Below, one piece after another: positions 61,264 through 64,000 of a DNA stretch of 64,000 nucleotides. The notes under the pieces were generated by a model. The model ran no database searches and was not told the DNA's origin. It was given only the letters and a program-made list of their open reading frames with translations. This stretch comes from Clostridium homopropionicum DSM 5847 (GTDB lineage: Bacteria; Bacillota; Clostridia; Clostridiales; Clostridiaceae), in the NCBI RefSeq assembly GCF_001263795.1, contig NZ_LHUR01000012.1, forward strand, positions 62,001 to 126,000, written 5' to 3'. Position numbers and translations under genes: made by a program. Numbering within the stretch: position 1 is the first letter of the stretch; every line of letters starts with the position of its first letter.

Positions 61264-64000
61264 TCATATAGACATAGGCAATAGTATTTCAACAATAGTT
61301 CCCTGATTTTCTATGCTTTCTATATTTATTGAAGCTTCATTATATTTTAAAATTCTCTTTTGAATATTCGAAAACCCTACGCCGCTTTTCTTTTTCTTAT
61401 TGTTTTTTAACATGATAATCTTTTCTTCACTTATTCCTACTCCGGTATCTTTAACCCGAATTCTAATCTTATCTCTTTCTTGCACAACTGATAAAAATAC
61501 TGTCCCTCCAGCTTCCTTTTTACAAATTCCATGTCGTATGGCGTTTTCTACTAAAGGTTGAATTGTAAGAGGTGGAATATTTGAAGATAAAAGCTTTGAA
61601 TCAATATGATACTCTATTTGAATCCTATCGCCAAATCGTACTTTCTCAATTTCCACATATACCTTAGTGAGTTCTATTTCTTTTTCAAGAGATACCAGCA
61701 TAGTTGTATTATCAATATTAAAGGTCAATCTTAAATACTTACTAAAATCAGAAAGTAATTTAGCTGCACTTTCACTATCGGTATAGCATAAAGAAATTAT
61801 AGTGCTTATTACATTGTAGAGAAAATGCGGCTTAATTTGTGCTTGTAAAAAAGCCATTTCATTCTTTAAAGCATCTTCAAAAGATTTTTTCATCATTATC
61901 AAAGTTTTTACTCTTGATTGCATAATTTTTGAATCGAATGGCTTTGAAATAAAATCATTTGCCCCTGCCTCAAAACCTAACAATATATCCTTTGGTGAAC
62001 TTCTAACAGTTGAAATTAATATAGGTAAATCTATTAAAGAATACTCTTCTCTAATCTTTCTACATACATCAATACCAGACATTCCTGGCATCATAACATC
62101 TAAAATAACTAGATCAATTCTACTACTATTTATTTTGGTTAAAGCTTCTTCTCCTGAAAAAGCAGACAAAATATCATAGCCTTCTCTTAAAAATATATTA
62201 AGCATAACATGAATATTCGATATTTCATCATCAACTACAAGAATTGTATATCTATTGCCTCTTATTATTTCTAATCTATCTTTCTCCCCATTTAATAAAT
62301 TATTAGAAGCTTCTTTTAAAATTATTTTATCACTTATTTTTGAATTACTTTCTTTCATTAAGCATGGAAGAGAGAAAGTAAATTTTGAACCTATCCCAAC
62401 CTCTGACCATTCTAAAAAAAGCTTTCCTCCCATACGCTGAATAAGTTGTCTACTTATATATAGCCCAAGTCCAAGAGATGAATGATCAGAATCAAATATT
62501 TCTTCCCCTTTTTCATAGGCATCAAAAATTATTTCATGCTTATCCTTTGGTATTCCTGAACCAGTATCCTCCACCGAAATAAGTACCATATCCCCGTCTA
62601 TTTTACTTTTTATTCGAATAGTTCCATTATGAGTATGCTTTATAGCATTACTGATTAAGTTATACAAAACTTGTCTAATTCTGTTTTCATCAGCTACTAC
62701 TAAAATGTCAGGAGATAAATCGTTAATAAATCTTATATTTTTACCCTTGATTATAAAGTTAAAAACTTCAAATACCACTTCAGTACAAACTTTTATATCC
62801 ACTGAAGTTAATTCTAGTTTTAATTCATTATTTTTTATTCTTGTAATATCAAGTAAATCATTTACTAAATTTGATAAACTTAATGCCATGTTTTTAATTA
62901 AGTTTATATTTTTGTTTTCCTCATCCTTTGAGTTAAGAGACTTTTCTTCAAGTAAAGATTCTGATATATTGATAATTCCATGTAGAGGTGTTTTAATTTC
63001 GTGAGAGGTTTTAGCAATAAATTCATCCTTTAATTTATCTATATTTATAAGCTTTTCTGACATTGCTTCCATTTTTAAATAGGCTACTGAATATCTATAA
63101 GCTAGTAAAATTGCTATGAACATAATTAATCCAAAATAGGAGATATTTTGTATTAAACTTGATTTAACATAGCCATTACTATATAAGATTATATTTATTG
63201 TTACTATTATAATACAGATAATTGCAGCTAAGAGTAATCTGAACCCATTTTTACCAAGTTGTCCAAATTCATTTTTAACATAAGCCTTTGTAACTCTATA
63301 ATAAATCAGTAATAAAATAAAGCCATTTAAAATCCAGAATATATTATTCATATAACTTACTATTGAGTAAGGCAGAATAATTATTATAGTTTGGTACGCT
63401 ATAGAAATATATTTTACTATACTCAATAAGTTTTTAGGTACTAAACTTACTTCTAGTGCTTTAAGAAATAAGAGTATTGGAAGTAATCCTAAAACTGCAC
63501 TACTAGATTGAATTTTGTATGCAACTTCAAATGATAAATTAGGGAACAACTGCATTAATATCTTTTCTCCGCTAAAAAAAACTAATATTGATACGGTTAA
63601 AAGATATATGCCAAAGTATAAAAAACTAACATCCTTCATTCTAGTATAATAAATTCCCAAATGATATACTGCGAAGAATAATGCAATTAAGGCTCCTGAA
63701 ATATCCATAGCACTAGACATATTTGTCAAAAAAAATATGTCCTTTTGTAATCCAAAATAAATATCTTGTATTATCCCACTATCAGGATAAACATAATTTG
63801 CAACCTGAATAATTAAATCAACCTCATTACCCTGAACATTAAAGAACGCAGTATATGGTGTGTTACCTGACTTATAATATTTAGAATCACTAGAAGGATT
63901 ACCACTTTCACCTATTAATAAATTATCTGCATAGATTTTATTTGACATCCTTATGTTCTTTGTCTTTATTCCGAAAATATCTTTTACATGATTCATTTTT
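61264..64000 (-). CDS. hybrid histidine kinase: 7TMR-DISM, HisKA-HATPase, receiver, LytS-type kinase (5' end missing)
   Basis: At least 910 residues; the frame reaches the window edge and the N-terminus is outside. The visible order is: end of a 7TMR-DISM extracellular domain, seven membrane helices (63000-63720), HisKA with FIAKTSHEIKTPLHGIINI, HATPase (NRIRQVLYNLISNAIKHT, EDTGSGIP, GLGLYISRQL), a receiver with phospho-acceptor VILDVMMPGMSG, and a second, LytS/YehU-type kinase with FLQAQIKPHFLYNVI and PLVENAIRHG plus its own HATPase (KDTGVGISEE). So two kinase cores from different families stand in one chain. Partner: the receiver-SARP gene downstream. Confidence 0.92.
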   Translation of the reverse strand, partial: KMNHVKDIFGIKTKNIRMSNKIYADNLLIGESGNPSSDSKYYKSGNTPYTAFFNVQGNEVDLIIQVANYVYPDSGIIQDIYFGLQKDIFFLTNMSSAMDISGALIALFFAVYHLGIYYTRMKDVSFLYFGIYLLTVSILVFFSGEKILMQLFPNLSFEVAYKIQSSSAVLGLLPILLFLKALEVSLVPKNLLSIVKYISIAYQTIIIILPYSIVSYMNNIFWILNGFILLLIYYRVTKAYVKNEFGQLGKNGFRLLLAAIICIIIVTINIILYSNGYVKSSLIQNISYFGLIMFIAILLAYRYSVAYLKMEAMSEKLINIDKLKDEFIAKTSHEIKTPLHGIINISESLLEEKSLNSKDEENKNINLIKNMALSLSNLVNDLLDITRIKNNELKLELTSVDIKVCTEVVFEVFNFIIKGKNIRFINDLSPDILVVADENRIRQVLYNLISNAIKHTHNGTIRIKSKIDGDMVLISVEDTGSGIPKDKHEIIFDAYEKGEEIFDSDHSSLGLGLYISRQLIQRMGGKLFLEWSEVGIGSKFTFSLPCLMKESNSKISDKIILKEASNNLLNGEKDRLEIIRGNRYTILVVDDEISNIHVMLNIFLREGYDILSAFSGEEALTKINSSRIDLVILDVMMPGMSGIDVCRKIREEYSLIDLPILISTVRSSPKDILLGFEAGANDFISKPFDSKIMQSRVKTLIMMKKSFEDALKNEMAFLQAQIKPHFLYNVISTIISLCYTDSESAAKLLSDFSKYLRLTFNIDNTTMLVSLEKEIELTKVYVEIEKVRFGDRIQIEYHIDSKLLSSNIPPLTIQPLVENAIRHGICKKEAGGTVFLSVVQERDKIRIRVKDTGVGISEEKIIMLKNNKKKKSGVGFSNIQKRILKYNEASINIESIENQGTIVEILLPMSI

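Overview
The window is a low-GC, AT-rich chromosome segment of an anaerobic, spore-forming Firmicute, most likely Clostridium in the broad sense. The support is a trimeric [FeFe]-hydrogenase operon, sporulation genes (tgl, pdaA, a Spo0E-type phosphatase, a probable SPOCS-domain protein), an agrBD locus, T-box and c-di-AMP leaders, many TTG/GTG starts and AGGAGG ribosome sites. I saw no tRNA, rRNA, CRISPR array, prophage or complete insertion sequence. Both edges cut genes: a CNNM/CorC-type protein at base 1 and a hybrid histidine kinase at base 64000.

Layout. 1-13641 (minus): CNNM protein, CHASE4 sensor kinase, YhaM-like nuclease, MORN-repeat protein, two AI-2E-family permeases, cation/proton antiporter, MprF, MnmA and an orphan YceG-like protein. 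13833-19508 (minus): a nucleoside catabolism locus, lacI-type regulator - deoC - deoB - punA - pdp, with LacI-family-like operators upstream of the regulator and of deoC. 19674-22586: a c-di-AMP riboswitch controlling a LysM cell-wall hydrolase, then speD and pdaA. 22805-28869: polyphosphate metabolism (ppk1, two divergent Ppx/GppA-HD proteins, a free HD protein). 28875-36025 (minus): eutH-pepP and a potA-potB-potCD polyamine importer with a fused permease/binding protein. 36366-41447 (plus): hydrogenase genes hydC-hydB-hydA and the spore transglutaminase tgl. 41526-46678 (minus): a T-box-controlled alaR/alaT-like pair and a DeoR regulator with two DegT-type aminotransferases. 46889-48491: a small spo0E-like gene and agrD-agrB. 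48513-58567 (minus): a Pel-type exopolysaccharide operon (galE, GH114 hydrolase, CotH, VTC domain, DUF4956, pelD, pelE, pelF, pelG). 58762-64000 (minus): two probable spore-surface proteins and a two-component system (double kinase plus receiver/SARP-like regulator).

The main novel signals are these. (1) A Pel operon with an embedded CotH-VTC-DUF4956 module next to a signalling system. (2) An unannotated 46-residue AgrD whose predicted ring residue is Ser instead of Cys, which implies a lactone signal. (3) A family of intergenic elements: two 206-208 nt copies share a five-hairpin core but carry unrelated inverted tandem-repeat arms, and two simpler arm-only relatives supply the stop codons of neighbouring genes. 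(4) An unassigned branched RNA structure downstream of the LysM hydrolase. (5) A T-box whose specifier and discriminator readings disagree.

Start sites were moved from the longest frame wherever a ribosome-binding site pointed to an internal start; each case is noted. All functional calls rest on motif and family recognition by eye, without database searches.
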